A DNA stretch of 64,000 bases from Vulcanisaeta distributa JCM 11217 (GCF_001316005.1 NZ_BBBJ01000003.1:62001-126000), one strand, 5' to 3'; shown: positions 38,943 through 50,174, counted from the stretch's first letter. Notes: generated by a model not told the origin, from the letters alone. Program-made: numbers and translations.

Positions 38943-39767
38943 ATGAATTCATTAAAAATTAACATACCAATTATCCTAATTCTACTAATCTCCATATTCA
39001 TCTTCTCAATCCTCATAATATACCCACTGGCCCTACTCATAGTCCTGGGCTTCCCAATGATACCAAAGGCCCTCTCCGTGATTAGCTTCCTACAGGCGAT
39101 TGAGGTGACCGTGGTCATGTCGACGTTATCGGCAATAATAGCGATAATTATGGGGGGGACACCAATAGCCTACGTAATGGCTAGGTACGACTTTCACCTA
39201 AAGAGCGTCGTGGATGCTATAATCGACATACCAATAATGATACCTCACATAATCGTCGGCATAATGGTCGTGCTGGCCTTCGCCTCATACTACGGTCTTG
39301 GCCCGTTCCTAAAGGCTCACGGCATTAACTTCATAAACACACTTTGGGGTGCCACAACCGCGGTTGCCTTCCTCTCATCAACATACTACATTAGGGTTGT
39401 TGAGGCATCGATTAGGATGATAAGCCCTGAAATGGAGGCTGTTGCGAGGACCCTAGGGGCTAGCCCATTAAGGGTCTTCACGTCAATCATACTACCCAGG
39501 ATTTGGAGGTCAATGGCGACCGGCGCCATATTATCATGGGCTAGGTCAGTCTCGGAAGCCGGTGCCCTATTCATTGTTGCTTATTACGTGTTATTTGGTA
39601 AGAACCTTGTTTACCCAGCCTCGGTATACATCTACGAGAGCTATGTGGGTATTGGCTTGGTTAATGCTGTGGAGTTTTCGGCAGCGCTTGTTGCGGTCAT
39701 GCTCGTGATATTCATCATATATAGGGTCCTGGTTAGCTTAGGTGGTGGTAATGCCTGGTATGGTTGA
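38943..39767 (+). CDS. wtpB: Tungstate/molybdate ABC transporter, permease
   Basis: 274-residue permease starting at ATG 38943. About six transmembrane helices; the EAA loop that contacts the ATPase reads VARTLGASPLRVFTSIILPR, typical of ModB/WtpB/CysT. ISPEME before it and SVSEAGALFIVAYY after it fit the family. Intact; a seven-G run lies at about 39151-39157 in IIMGGTPIAYV. It starts 13 bases after wtpA and overlaps wtpC by 17 bases, so the three form one operon. Confidence 0.86.
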   Translation: MNSLKINIPIILILLISIFIFSILIIYPLALLIVLGFPMIPKALSVISFLQAIEVTVVMSTLSAIIAIIMGGTPIAYVMARYDFHLKSVVDAIIDIPIMIPHIIVGIMVVLAFASYYGLGPFLKAHGINFINTLWGATTAVAFLSSTYYIRVVEASIRMISPEMEAVARTLGASPLRVFTSIILPRIWRSMATGAILSWARSVSEAGALFIVAYYVLFGKNLVYPASVYIYESYVGIGLVNAVEFSAALVAVMLVIFIIYRVLVSLGGGNAWYG

Positions 39768-40815
39768 ATTAAGGAGCGTAGTTGTGCGGCTTAGATACTT
39801 CACCCTAGGTCCAATAAGCACGGCCTTTGATCGTGAGACGTACAACGTAATTCTTGGGCCCACAGGATCAGGTAAGAGTACGTTACTTAAGACGATAGCG
39901 GGTATTTATAGGGTTAGTGAAGGCAGTGTGGTAATCGATGGCATTGACGTGTCTAGGGAACCACCAGAGACTCGTAATGTGTCCTATGTACCTCAGGGTT
40001 ATGCAATTTTTGATCACATGACCGTTTATGAGAATATTGAGTATGGGCTTAGGTTCAAGGGCATTCCCAAGCCGGAGAGGCGTAGGCTCATTATGGAGAT
40101 TGCCAAGGACCTGGGTATTGATTACTTACTTAGTAGGAGAGCCGTTAATCTAAGCGGTGGTGAGCAGCAGAGGGTTGCGTTGGCTAGGGCCCTTGTTATT
40201 AAGCCAAAGGTCTTACTACTGGATGAACCTCTCTCAATGCTTGATAGGGAGACCAGGGATAGGATAATACTAATGCTCAGGGAGTTACCTAAGAAATATG
40301 GTATTACCGTGATTCACGTAACTCATGACTGGGACGAGGCATACTCATTGGCTGATAGGGTATACATCATGAACGAGGGCAGGATAATAGAGGAGGGAGA
40401 GCCTGAGCAGGTATTTAATAGGCCAAGGAGTGTCTTTACGGCTCGGTTCCTCGGATTTCAGAACATTATAAGAGGTTCCGCTAGGGGGGGTAACCTAGTG
40501 GTACTTAATGATGAGGTTAAATTGAGTATTAATGGTGAAGTTGATGGCGATGTTTACGTTTGCATTAGGCCTGAGTGGATTAGAGTTATGGTAGATAATG
40601 GCGTTAACTTAGAGGGTCAGAATGTTCTTAGGGGGGGCATTGTTAATGAGGTTATTAGGAGTAGGATTGGCTTTCAATTATTGGTTTCGGTGGGCAGGGT
40701 ATTAGTATTAACTGCGTTATCTACCACGGCCTTTAAACCCGGTGATAGAGTCCTGTTAATAATACCGAGTGAAAATATTCATATAATTAAGATTGATAAT
40801 GCTGCTAGTGTATAG
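39751..40815 (+). CDS. wtpC: Tungstate/molybdate ABC transporter, ATPase
   Basis: ABC ATPase of about 354 residues: Walker A LGPTGSGKSTLLKT, Q-loop YVPQGYAIF, signature LSGGEQQRVALARAL, Walker B VLLLDEPLSMLD, and H-loop HVTHDWDEA. A C-terminal regulatory TOBE-like domain (about 240-350, IRPEWIRV) follows, as in the MalK/ModC group. Runs of seven G at about 40483-40489 and 40632-40638 may each add a Gly. ATG 39742 and 39760 are in frame too. Confidence 0.86.
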   Translation: MPGMVELRSVVVRLRYFTLGPISTAFDRETYNVILGPTGSGKSTLLKTIAGIYRVSEGSVVIDGIDVSREPPETRNVSYVPQGYAIFDHMTVYENIEYGLRFKGIPKPERRRLIMEIAKDLGIDYLLSRRAVNLSGGEQQRVALARALVIKPKVLLLDEPLSMLDRETRDRIILMLRELPKKYGITVIHVTHDWDEAYSLADRVYIMNEGRIIEEGEPEQVFNRPRSVFTARFLGFQNIIRGSARGGNLVVLNDEVKLSINGEVDGDVYVCIRPEWIRVMVDNGVNLEGQNVLRGGIVNEVIRSRIGFQLLVSVGRVLVLTALSTTAFKPGDRVLLIIPSENIHIIKIDNAASV

Positions 40816-40915
40816 TTAGTATTCAGTTAAATATTTTTCATGCAACTTCTATATTGGTCAATTGTCGAATTCATCTTCAGAAATTAATATAAATCCTTAA
40901 GCTTAACGTTACGTG

Positions 40916-42256
40916 ATGGGTGAGGAATCAAGTAAATGGTTTAAGATAGCAATTGAAGCCTCAAGGAGGTATGGAGGAAAGATAATGGTATTACCCAAGG
41001 TACCTGTCAGGAGCTTACAGGATTTCTCAATATGGTATACGCCGGGCGTTGCCGCGGTTTCCAAGGAAATAAATGCTAATGTTGATAAGTCCTTTGAGTA
41101 CACGTGGAGGTGGAATGCAATCGCGGTTTTAACCGATGGCAGTAGGGTCCTTGGGCTTGGTAATGTTGGTCCAGAGGCGGCTATGCCCGTCATGGAGGGT
41201 AAATCACTCCTCTTTAAGTATCTTGGTGGTGTTGATGCGGTGCCGCTGCCCATTAGGGCAAAGACCCAGGAAGATATTATCAACATAGCTAAGGCCATAG
41301 AACCAGCCTTCGGCGGCATAAATCTCGAGGATATCGAGTCGCCTAAATGCTTCTACGTACTTGATAAGTTAAGGGAGGAGTTGAAGATAGCTGTTTGGCA
41401 CGATGATCAGCAGGGAACGGCAGGCGCAATACTTGCTGGCTTAATAAATGCCTTTAAGATAGTCGGTAAGAAGCTTGAGGACTCAACAATAGCATTAATA
41501 GGCGCCGGCGCTTCCAACATAGCTGCTGCCAGGATACTGATTAAGTACGGAGTTAAGCCGGGCAATATAATACTAGTTGATAGTAAGGGAATACTGCACC
41601 CGGAGAGGGAGGATATGGATAAGTTAATGCTCACCAATCCGTGGAAGTACGAATTGGCGATAAAGACCAACGCCGAGAGAAGGAGGGGGGGTGGTATCAA
41701 GGAGGCTCTCGTTGGTGTTGACGCAGTTGTCGCCGCCTCAGTCCAGGGACCAGGTGTGATTAAGAAGGAGTGGGTCAGGGCAATGAATAAGGACCCAATA
41801 GTCTTTGCCCTAGCGAACCCAATACCGGAGATCTGGCCTTGGGAGGCTAAGGAGGCTGGTGCTAAGGTCGTGGCGACGGGTAGGAGCGACTTCCCCAATC
41901 AAGTCAATAATTCCCTGGTATTCCCAGGGGGGGTTTTCAGGGGGGGTGCATTGGATGCTAGGGTTAAGACGATAACCGATGATATGGTTATTGCGGCTGC
42001 CCAGGAGATTGCTAATTTCGTTGGGGATAAGCTGAGTGAGGATAAGATATTACCGACAATGGAGGAGTGGGATTTCTACCCAAGGGTTGCTGCGGCGGTT
42101 GCCGTGAAGGCTGCGGAGCAGGGTGTTGCCAGAAGGTCATTAACTTGGAAGGATGAGTATAACATGGCTAAGGAGATCATCGCCAATGCCAGGCTAATGA
42201 TTGAGACGCTTTATGGCAAGGGATTAATAAAGGATTTACTTAGTGACCTGGCGTAA
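40916..42256 (+). CDS. maeB: NAD(P)-dependent malic enzyme
   Basis: Oxidatively decarboxylates malate to pyruvate. 446 residues: malic N-domain [41 protein letters not shown]-type block, [10 protein letters not shown], Rossmann [17 protein letters not shown], and [14 protein letters not shown]. Intact. [15 protein letters not shown] shows an extra Gly twice relative to the universal FPGxFRGALD, both at seven-G runs (about 41928-41934 and 41941-41947). A TATA-like ATATAAATCC (about 40888-40897) lies about 25 bases before the start. Confidence 0.9.
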   Translation: MGEESSKWFKIAIEASRRYGGKIMVLPKVPVRSLQDFSIWYTPGVAAVSKEINANVDKSFEYTWRWNAIAVLTDGSRVLGLGNVGPEAAMPVMEGKSLLFKYLGGVDAVPLPIRAKTQEDIINIAKAIEPAFGGINLEDIESPKCFYVLDKLREELKIAVWHDDQQGTAGAILAGLINAFKIVGKKLEDSTIALIGAGASNIAAARILIKYGVKPGNIILVDSKGILHPEREDMDKLMLTNPWKYELAIKTNAERRRGGGIKEALVGVDAVVAASVQGPGVIKKEWVRAMNKDPIVFALANPIPEIWPWEAKEAGAKVVATGRSDFPNQVNNSLVFPGGVFRGGALDARVKTITDDMVIAAAQEIANFVGDKLSEDKILPTMEEWDFYPRVAAAVAVKAAEQGVARRSLTWKDEYNMAKEIIANARLMIETLYGKGLIKDLLSDLA

Positions 42257-42258
42257 AA

Positions 42259-42559
42259 TCACACAGAGTCCTTAATTTGCTCAAGCAGCGAAATTACCTG
42301 CCAGAAGATAACCCTACTAAAAAGTGGCATGTTTGGATCTGCCAATGCCTCATCAAGTATGCTAATGACGGTTGAGGCCTTAAGGCCTGGGCTCATGTTT
42401 GGGTCCATTAAAACCCTAACGGCCTCGCTGGCCGCCCTCCTAATGTTCCTGGGGGGGATTCCCATGTCCTGAACAACCCTTGTTAAGTAATACAGCGCCT
42501 GCTTTATTCTCTCGTCAGTCTCATCCCTGCTTAATCCAGGGGGTTTGCCTACTTGACAT
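42259..42559 (-). CDS. UPF0147 family protein (one probable frame break)
   Basis: Small helical archaeal protein of unknown function. Seen: ERIKQALYYLTRVVQDM, PPRNIRRAASEAVRVL, LKASTVISILDEALADPNMP and WQVISLLEQIKDSV. The frame is open upstream of Met 42465 and the N-terminus is conserved in type, so the gene must start further up. ATG 42559 (MSSRQTPG) works if the C5 run at about 42539-42543 has four C. Convergent with the malic enzyme, 2 bases apart. Confidence 0.75.
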
Positions 42560-42652
42560 GTTGCATCACCGAAAAAGGCCCTCTTTGCTGGTCAGTCGTT
42601 GATAACTAAATATAAAAACATTTTCTTTGCTTAATTCATTGAATGTCCTATG

Positions 42653-42662
42653 ATATTCATAT
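42653..42662. promoter_or_regulatory. Candidate Lrp-type operator half (ATATTCATAT)
   Basis: ATATTCATAT at this position is the exact reverse complement of ATATGAATAT at 42780-42789. The pair flanks the gap before the Lrp/AsnC gene, and AT-rich palindromic pairs are typical of Lrp-family control. Spacing (127 bases) leaves room for wrapping around an octamer. Confidence 0.4.
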
Positions 42663-42779
42663 TTTTTCAGGGATTAAATATGCATGAAATATTTGTGCCT
42701 TCATGAACGTAATAATGATTAATTAGTTTTGGGGGGGTAGGTACGTGAAGAAGATAATTATGTAAAGTGATTAGGTGCG

Positions 42780-42789
42780 ATATGAATAT
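42780..42789. promoter_or_regulatory. Candidate Lrp operator half overlapping its own TATA box
   Basis: ATATGAATAT runs into TTTTTATAAC, the probable TATA box of the Lrp/AsnC gene starting at 42816. Binding here would block TBP, a common way archaeal Lrp proteins repress themselves. Confidence 0.45.
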
Positions 42790-42815
42790 TTTTATAACAA
42801 GCGAATGTTTTTTAA

Positions 42816-43304
42816 ATGAGTTCAGTGGCTACTTCATTGATGTCAATAACCGAGGAGATAGACCAGACTGATATTGAGATTTTAAAGATGTTGCAGGATG
42901 ATTGCAGGATAACCCTCGATGAAATGGCTAACAAGTTGAAGATATCTAAATCAACGGTTTACTATAGGATTAAGAAACTCGAGAGACTAGGCATAATACT
43001 TGGCTGTCATGCCAAGTTAAGCCCCGAGAAGATGGGTAAGGACTATGTGGCGGTGATACTCGTTAAGGCTAAGTATGGCCCTGGCTATCATGAGAAGGTT
43101 GGTCAGAAGTTGGCGAGTATTGGTGGTGTGACGACGGTTTACTACATATTTGGTGAGTGGGACTTTGTGCTTCAGGTTAGGGCCAGTGGTAAGGATGAGA
43201 TTCTTAGGATACTTGAGCAGATAATGAATATGGAGGAGGTTGAGAGGACATCAACATTAATAGTTGCAAAGGTCATTAAGGAGGATCCAAGACTACCCAT
43301 TTAA
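42816..43304 (+). CDS. Lrp/AsnC-family transcription regulator
   Basis: 162 residues. An N-terminal winged helix-turn-helix (DQTDIEILKMLQDDCRITLD ... ISKSTVYYRIKKLERLGII) is followed by a RAM ligand-binding domain (YVAVILVKAKYGP, VYYIFGEWDFVLQVRASG). Intact. Such regulators sense amino acids or other small molecules. Upstream a pair of ATATTCATAT/ATATGAATAT sites suggests autoregulation. Next gene is DNA polymerase, which is probably not its target. Confidence 0.9.
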   Translation: MSSVATSLMSITEEIDQTDIEILKMLQDDCRITLDEMANKLKISKSTVYYRIKKLERLGIILGCHAKLSPEKMGKDYVAVILVKAKYGPGYHEKVGQKLASIGGVTTVYYIFGEWDFVLQVRASGKDEILRILEQIMNMEEVERTSTLIVAKVIKEDPRLPI

Positions 43305-43379
43305 TGCTATATGGTTGATAACTAATAGTTAAAATCAGGAAGAGTAAGTTTAACATACTTGCACCCAAATTACTTAATA

Positions 43380-45747
43380 ATGGAACTAACATTTTGGTTG
43401 TTGGATATTACCTACGGCGTCGTGGGCAGCACGCCGGAGTTAAGGTTATTTGGTATTACGGATGATGGTAAGAGAGTTCTCGTTTTGGATAGGTCGTTCC
43501 GACCGTACTTCTACGTGATACCTACGGGCGACGTGAATGCCGTGCTTAATAACGTTAAGCGTAAGTTGGAGGGTAAGGTATTGAATGTGGAGGTTGTTAA
43601 GCGCAGGTTGTTTGGTAATGAAGTTGACGCCATTAAGGTTACTGCAACAATACCTGAGAAGGTTAGGGAGCTTAGGGAACTTGCTGCTGAGGTTCCGGGT
43701 GTTGAGGATGTGCTTGAGGCTGACATTAGGTTCTCGCAGAGGTACTTGCTGGACATGGGTGTTAAACCAAGTAATTGGGTTGTTGTTGATCAGTGTGAGG
43801 AGGTTAAGGGTAATTACCAGGTTGACCTGGTATGTCTCGCTAAGACTAAGCCTAGGATGATTGAGGAACATAAATTGCCCAATTTTAAGGTGCTTGCCTT
43901 CGACATCGAGGTTTATAACCCAAGGGGGGGTATGCCCAACCCTGATAGGGACCCCGTAATAATAATATCGACAATGACTAAGGAGGATGGCGTTAAAATG
44001 TTTGTGGCTGATGATAATAGGAATGACGCTAAGATAATTAGGGAGTTCCTGGATTACTTCAGGAAGTACGATCCAGACATAGTGGTTGGTTACAATAATA
44101 ATGGCTTTGATTGGCCCTACCTAATCAATAGGTCTTCAAGGGTGGGGGGGTTAGGCTGACCCTATCTAGGATGGGTAATCCACCAGAGCCCAGTGTGTAT
44201 GGTCACTGGTCAATAATAGGTAGGGCAAATGTCGACCTGTACAACTTCATTGAGGAGATTAATGAGATAAAGGTGAAGAGCCTGGACCGAGCAGCCGAAT
44301 TCTTCGGAATAATGAAGAGGAGTGAGCGTGTCTTAATACCTGGCCATAGAATACATGAGTATTGGGATGACAAGAATAAGCGTGAATTACTTCTTAAGTA
44401 TGCCAGGGATGACGTGGTCAGTACTTATGGACTAGCGGAGAAGCTGCTTCCATTTGCGATTCAGTTATCCTCGATATCAGGGCTTCCACTTGATCAGGTC
44501 GGTGCGGCCAGCGTTGGTGCTAGGGTTGAGTGGATGATATTTTACGAGGCGGTTAAGAGAGGTGAGTTGGCTCCTAACCGTGAGGAGAGACCATACGAGA
44601 CCTATAAGGGTGCCGTTGTGCTTGAGCCGAGGCCTGGGCTTCATGAGAACATAGCGTGATAGACTTCTCCAGTATGTACCCAAGCATAATGATGAAGTAT
44701 AACGTCTCACCGGACACACTGGTGCTTGGGGATTGCGGAGATTGCTATGTCGCGCCTGAGGTTAATTATAAGTTCAGAAAGTCACCTGAGGGATTGTACC
44801 CTGGCCTACTTAAGATTCTTGTTGAAAGTAGGCGTAGGGTGAGGGATTTAATGAAGAAGTATCCTGAGAATAGCCCTGAGTGGGTTCTACTTAATGAGAG
44901 ACAGAGGGCGCTTAAGGTTATGGCTAATGCCATGTATGGATACTGTGGTTGGTTGGGGGGGGCTAGGTGGTATAGGCGTGAGGTGGCTGAGGCTGTCACG
45001 GCATGGGGGGGCAGGAACCTGCTTAAGACCGTTATTGAGAAAGCCAGATCCCTGGGCCTACCAATAATCTATGGTGATACCGATAGCTTATTCGTTAAGA
45101 ATATTAGTGATAAGGTTGACGCATTAATCAACTACATAAATAATGAGCTTGGCTTTGAGGTTAAGGTTGATAAGGTGTATAGGAGGGTCTTGTTCACGGA
45201 GGCTAAGAAGAGGTATGTTGGCTTAACAATTGATGGTGAGGTGGATATTGTTGGTTTTGAGGCCGTTAGGGGCGATTGGGCTGAAATTGCCAAGGACGTT
45301 CAGGAAAACGTCGCGGAGATAGTATTGACCACGGGTGATGTTAGTAAGGCGGTTTCTTACGTTAAGTCTGTGATTGATAAGGTTAAGGCTTATCAATTCG
45401 ACATCGACGATGTAATTATTTGGAAGACGCTTGATAAGTCGTTGAATGAGTATAAGGTTTTAACGCCACACGTTGCTGCGGCTAAGCAGTTGGTGGAGGC
45501 TGGTTATAAGGTTGGTAAGGGTGACATGATTGGTTACGTAGTCGTTAAGGGCGGTGGCGCTAAGTTGGCCTATAAGGTTAAGCCGTACATACTTGTTAAG
45601 GATATTAGGGAGATTGATGTTGATTACTATGTTGAGAAGCAGATAGTTCCTGCCGCGATGAGGATACTCGAGGTTTTGGGGGGGATTAAGGAGTCACAGC
45701 TCATGGAGGGTAAGGCAGGTAAATCAATACTTGATTACTTCTCGTAA
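43380..45747 (+). CDS. polB: DNA polymerase family B (two frame breaks)
   Basis: Replicative or repair DNA polymerase with 3'-5' exonuclease. Exo I FDIEVYN, Exo II NNGFDWPYL, Exo III YARDDVVSTYGL; polymerase motifs A DFSSMYPSI, B KVMANAMYGY and C IYGDTDSLF; KKRYVGL before the thumb. About 785 residues. Breaks: at the G7 run at 44144-44150 (five G restore SSRVGVRLTL) and near 44653 (GG appears as G in ENIAVIDFSS). TAWGGR, WLGGARW and NPRGGMPNPD each carry one Gly too many at seven-G runs. Which B subfamily cannot be told by eye. Confidence 0.92.
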
Positions 45748-45782
45748 AATTGAAAATAAATATAAATCAATATTTTACTAGG

Positions 45783-47160
45783 TCACTTGGCTCCTGTACT
45801 CGTCCCGGCCTTACTTAGGTACTCATCAATTGTCATTATTAACATGTCAGTGGGCACCTTTGTTATGTTGCCAACCCTCGACATTATCAGTAACTTAACG
45901 CCCTTGCTCGATGCGACGTCCACGAGACGCTGCGTGCAAACACCATCAAATACAATGGCATACGCATTGGGTAGCTGCTGTAGTGTATCGACGAGGTCCC
46001 TCACGGGTATCCTCTTTATCTCAGTCCAGTGATCATCATATATTATGGCCTCTAGGGTCCCACCAAGCTTCTTCATCTCATCAATGACATTTGGAGGTAG
46101 TTGAGGTACCTCAGGGCTTGGTTGACTTGGTTGCTGAGGCTGGGCTGCTTGTTGTGGCGTTACCTGGGTCTGCACCGCCGGTGGTGTTGGCTGTGGTTGT
46201 GGCAATACCTGGATCTTCTCAGTCTGCTGCGGCTGTTCCTGTATTGGAACCTCTATGGCCTGAGCCTGCGGTATTTCCTGCTGAGCCTGCTGTCTCGCCT
46301 CCTCAATCATCTTTCTCTCCCTCTTCTCAAGGCTCGCCAGGTATTCCTCGGCCGGTATCTTATTCCTAAGGGCCTTCGTTATTTCCTTAGCCGTTAATTG
46401 CTCAACCTCCTTGCCTGGTGGTGCCCTGGCTATGTAATCGATGTCTGCGTACTTAAGCAGTTCCTTGAGTAGCATTTCGCCGCCCCTATCACCATCCACA
46501 AACGCTATTGTTGTCTTCTTCTTACTTAATTCAATAACAGTCTTAGGCACACCACCACTCGAGCCCCCAAGGCCTATCACATTCTTGAAACCGTGCTTAA
46601 CCAGGTTAAGTACGTCTGCTCTACCCTCAACGATTATTATTGTATCCGCCGTATCGACCTCAGGCCCTGCAGGTAGCTTCTCCGGCCCATACTCAACAAC
46701 CTCGGTCTCCCTAATGCTCTCCATGAACTTCGTAATCAACTCCTTAGTGTCGGGTAAAGCCTCATGCTCGACGAGCTTAAGTAACTCCCTAGCCCTATCA
46801 AAGATCTTCTTCCTCTTTTCCTCCCTCAAATCCTTAATCTCAAACCACTTGAACCTTTGCATTGTAAGGTCCCACCTTATCCACGGTCTCTATCATCGCT
46901 GCGACGAGGGCGGTCTCATACCTATCTAGGTTTGATGGTATGTAGACCTTACCAACGGTTTTATCACCCTTATACTCTGTCTCAACCTCTATCCTGCCAA
47001 TCCTACCATTCATTTGAAGTTCCCTTAGGTCAAGTTCATTGCCTAGCAAGCCCTCTGTTTGACTGAATAGTGCGCCTATTATGTCGTACTTCTCCACAGT
47101 TCCCTGAACCTCCACATTGGCGACTATTAGGTACTTAGCCACAATTGTTAAGGCTCCCAT
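45783..47160 (-). CDS. dnaG: Archaeal DnaG-like primase (one frame break)
   Basis: Archaeal DnaG, a TOPRIM protein associated with the exosome and, in some species, priming. An N-terminal VEVQGTVEKYDIIGALFSQT and GLLGNELDLRELQ; TOPRIM EGRADVLNLVKHG and FVDGDRGGEMLL; then a Gln/Pro-rich linker (about 225-290) unique in length, and a conserved C-terminal part (DEMKKLGGTLEAIIYDD, AIVFDGVCTQRLVD). The break is near 46848-46852 (GGTTTGAG, one T too many; repaired KVQVVEIKDLREEK). Start ATG 47160. About 458 residues. Confidence 0.88.
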
Positions 47161-47207
47161 TACGACACCAAGTACTTCATGACTAAAGCAGATTAAAATA
47201 GTTTCTC

Positions 47208-48175
47208 TTGACAAAGCCGGTTGTTAAAGGGCAAGGCTATTTAAAGGGAGTTAATGTGGCATATCGCGTGTCCACGGACCTATTGAAAATTTATGAGCGA
47301 CTCGGCGCCATTGCTAGGGATGCCCTTAGTTATGCAATGTCGATAGTAGAGCCTGGAATGCCTGTGCTTGAGCTATGCGAGAAGGTTGAGAGTAGGATTA
47401 GGCAGAGTGGCGCGAAGCCCGCGTTCCCAGTTAATGTGAGCATTAATGAGATTGCGGCCCATTATACAGCCACAATAGGCGATAAGTCGGTGATACCGAA
47501 GGGTGCCGTGGTGAAGATAGACCTTGGTGCCCACATAGATGGTTACATAGTGGATACTGCAGTAACGGTTACCTTCAACCCAATGTATAATCAATTAATT
47601 AAGGCATCAATGAAGGCGCTGGAGGCGGCGCAATTAAGCATGAAGCCTGGAGTCACACTGACGTCAATTGGTGCTCAGATAGAGAGGGCTATAAGGTCCT
47701 TTGGCTTTAAGCCAATTAAGAACTTGAGCGGTCACTTAATAAGGAGGTACGTGCTCCATGCGGGTAAGTCAATTCCTAATTACGATAATGGTGATAGGCA
47801 GAAGATAATTGAGGGCGAGGTATACGCGGTGGAGCCATTCTCAACGAATGGCGCTGGCTACGTGGATGATGGGCCTCAAGTCACTATTTACCACCTATTC
47901 AAGAACCCAAGTCCTAAGGATCCTCATTACGACGTGCTCTCATACATAAGTAGTGAAATTGGACCATTGCCATTCACCCCCCCAGGTGGCTGGTCTCAAA
48001 ATTCGGTGAGGGTGTTGGTAACGTAATAAGTGAGTTGTACATGAGGGATTACATTTACGGTTACCCGGTATTGATTGAGCATGGTAAGGGCTTCGTGGCT
48101 CAGGTTGAGGATACATTCATTATAACTAAGGATGGGGCTATTCCCGTCGTGAATGTTCTATCATTATTAAAGTGA
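47208..48175 (+). CDS. map: Methionine aminopeptidase, type II (one frame break)
   Basis: Removes N-terminal Met from nascent proteins using two metal ions. Seen: PAFPVNVSINEIAAHYTA (first His), VVKIDLGAHIDGYIVDTAVTV (two Asp ligands), NLSGHLIRRY (His) and VYAVEPFST (Glu), plus the final AIPVVNVLS. The break lies at the C7 run at 47977-47983; five C restore TPRWLVSKFGEGVGNVI. About 320 residues once repaired; the start is uncertain (TTG 47208 or GTG 47254). Divergent from dnaG. Confidence 0.88.
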
Positions 48176-48180
48176 GGAAA

Positions 48181-48897
48181 TCACCTACCAAATCTCCTCT
48201 CCCTCCTTGCATAATCATCAAGTGCCTGCTTAAGGTCCTCCTTGGTTATCTCTGGCCAATACTTATTCAGAATGTATAGCTCGGAGTACGCAGTTTCATA
48301 GAGCAGGAAATTACTTATTCTATGCTCTCCACCAGTCCTAATTATTAAGTCAGGTTCGGGATATGGTTCATCGCCAACATAGAGATACCTAAATAATGCC
48401 TCCTCATTAAGGTCACTAATGTTTAACTTACCACTGTTGTAGTCAATGAGTATTTTCTTAACTGCGTCGATTATCTCCTGCCTACCACCATAAACCACCG
48501 CAAGGTTTAGATAATGATCCGAGTAATCTGCCGTAGCCTCCTCAGTAAGTTCTATTTCCCTACGTACATCCTCAGGCAGTAACCAAGTCCTGCCAATGAC
48601 CCTAACCCTGACCCTATTCCTGTGAATCCTCTCATCCCTCCTAACCTTAATTAATTTCTCCTTTAATAACCTATACAATAGATCCAACTCTAACTTAGAC
48701 CTCCTGAGGAAGTTCTCTGTGGATAGTACGTATACGGTAACGATCTTTATACCAAAATCCAAAGACCAATTAAGAAACTCCTCAACCTTATCCGACCCAA
48801 TTCTATACGCTTCTGTTATTGGTAACCCAACCTTCTTAGCCCACCTCCTATTACCATCTGGTATAACGCCAATATGCACTGGTATTGCGCCTGACAT
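48181..48897 (-). CDS. uppS: Undecaprenyl-diphosphate-type cis-prenyltransferase
   Basis: Makes long-chain polyprenyl diphosphate, the lipid carrier for protein N-glycosylation in archaea. Motifs: VHIGVIPDGNRRWAKK (catalytic Asp), TVYVLSTENFLR, NLAVVYGGRQEI and DLIIRTGGEHRISNFLLYETAYSE-type region. 238 residues, intact. Convergent with map, 5 bases apart, and next to a UDP-sulfoquinovose synthase, which also feeds surface glycans. Confidence 0.88.
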   Translation of the reverse strand: MSGAIPVHIGVIPDGNRRWAKKVGLPITEAYRIGSDKVEEFLNWSLDFGIKIVTVYVLSTENFLRRSKLELDLLYRLLKEKLIKVRRDERIHRNRVRVRVIGRTWLLPEDVRREIELTEEATADYSDHYLNLAVVYGGRQEIIDAVKKILIDYNSGKLNISDLNEEALFRYLYVGDEPYPEPDLIIRTGGEHRISNFLLYETAYSELYILNKYWPEITKEDLKQALDDYARRERRFGR

Positions 48898-49017
48898 TCT
48901 ATTTGCATTCTTGAGGGCATATTTACCTTTTTAAAGTTATGCATTGCTTAATCTACGGTCTTAACCGCTGAGTAATACATTTAATTTAAGGCGTTAAGTC
49001 CTGAGAATGATTGTGTA

Positions 49018-50174
49018 ATGAGGGTATTAATACTCGGTATTGATGGGTACCTAGGCTGGGCATTGGCGTTAAGGCTGGTCAGGAGGGGTCATGAGGTTAT
49101 TGGCATTGATAACTTCTACACTAGAAAGGCCGTGAATGAAGTTGGTTCCGACTCCGCATTACCCATACTCTCGATGCAGGACAGGATTAGGGCGGTTGAG
49201 GAGATTTTTGGTGCTAGGATTGAGTTTATCGAGGGTGATGTTACGAACTATGACTTGGTAAGGAGGGTCATTGAGAGGTATAGACCTGACGCGATTGTCC
49301 ACTTTGCCGAGCAGAGGTCAGCTCCATATTCAATGATGGATGTTGAGCATGCCAAGTACACAATCATCAATAACTTAACATCAACACTAAACGTAATATA
49401 CGCAGTCAGGGAAGTTAAGAGGGATATTCACATACTTAAGATGGGTACCCTGGGTGAGTATGGTTACCCAGCATTTAGGATACCTGAGGATGCCTTTGTT
49501 GACGCGATTATTCAGGGGGGGTTAGGGATAGGATTGTTGTGCCCAGGTGGGCCGGCTCCTGGTATCACTGGAGTAAGGTGTTTGACTCGTACATGCTGAT
49601 TTACGCGAATAAATTGTGGGGTTTAACAATAACCGATTTCCACCAGGGACCGGTTTATGGGACTAGGACCACGGACATCGTTTCTGAGGAGTTGTTCACA
49701 AGGTTTGATGTTGATGATGTGTGGGGGGGCACGGTAATTAATAGGTTCTGTGCCGAAGCCGTTGTTAACCATCCATTAACGATATACGGCAGCGGCCTGC
49801 AGAAGAAGGGATTCACATCTCTTGAGGATACGATAACAGCACTAGCGGCATTAATTGAGAATCCACCGGAGCCTGGTGAGTTTAGGACTGTGCATCACTA
49901 TAGGGAGATAAAGACGTTGAATGAAATGGCTGAATTGGTGAGGAGGGCTGCTAAGCAGGTGCTTGGTTATGAGCCTGAGATAGAGCATTTACCCAACCCA
50001 AGGGTTGAGCCTGAGGAGGATCTTCTTTATGAGCCTGAGAAGAAGGTTTTACCGAAGCTCGGTATTTACGGGCTTACTAGGATAATGGAGGATGAGGTTG
50101 TTACGATGCTTAAGGACCTTAAGCCATACGCTGATAGAATTAAGAGGATTGAGGCATTGTTTAAGCTAGGGTGA
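49018..50174 (+). CDS. agl3: UDP-sulfoquinovose synthase (SqdB/Agl3-like; one frame break)
   Basis: Short-chain dehydrogenase-fold enzyme turning UDP-glucose and sulfite into UDP-sulfoquinovose, used in Sulfolobus N-glycans (Agl3). Seen: Rossmann ILGIDGYLGWALALRL, HFAEQRSAPYSMMD, KMGTLGEYG, and WYHWSKVFDSYM (Tyr-x-x-x-Lys), then DFHQGPVYG. The break is in the G7 run at about 49516-49522; five G give GVRDRIVVPRW. About 385 residues once repaired. VWGGTVINRF carries a probable extra Gly. It is next to uppS, consistent with S-layer glycan synthesis. Confidence 0.82.

Noticed and set aside
46091-46397. Two plus-strand open frames rich in Val, Leu, Pro and Trp
   Set aside because: Antisense to the Gln/Pro-rich linker of DnaG; not real genes.
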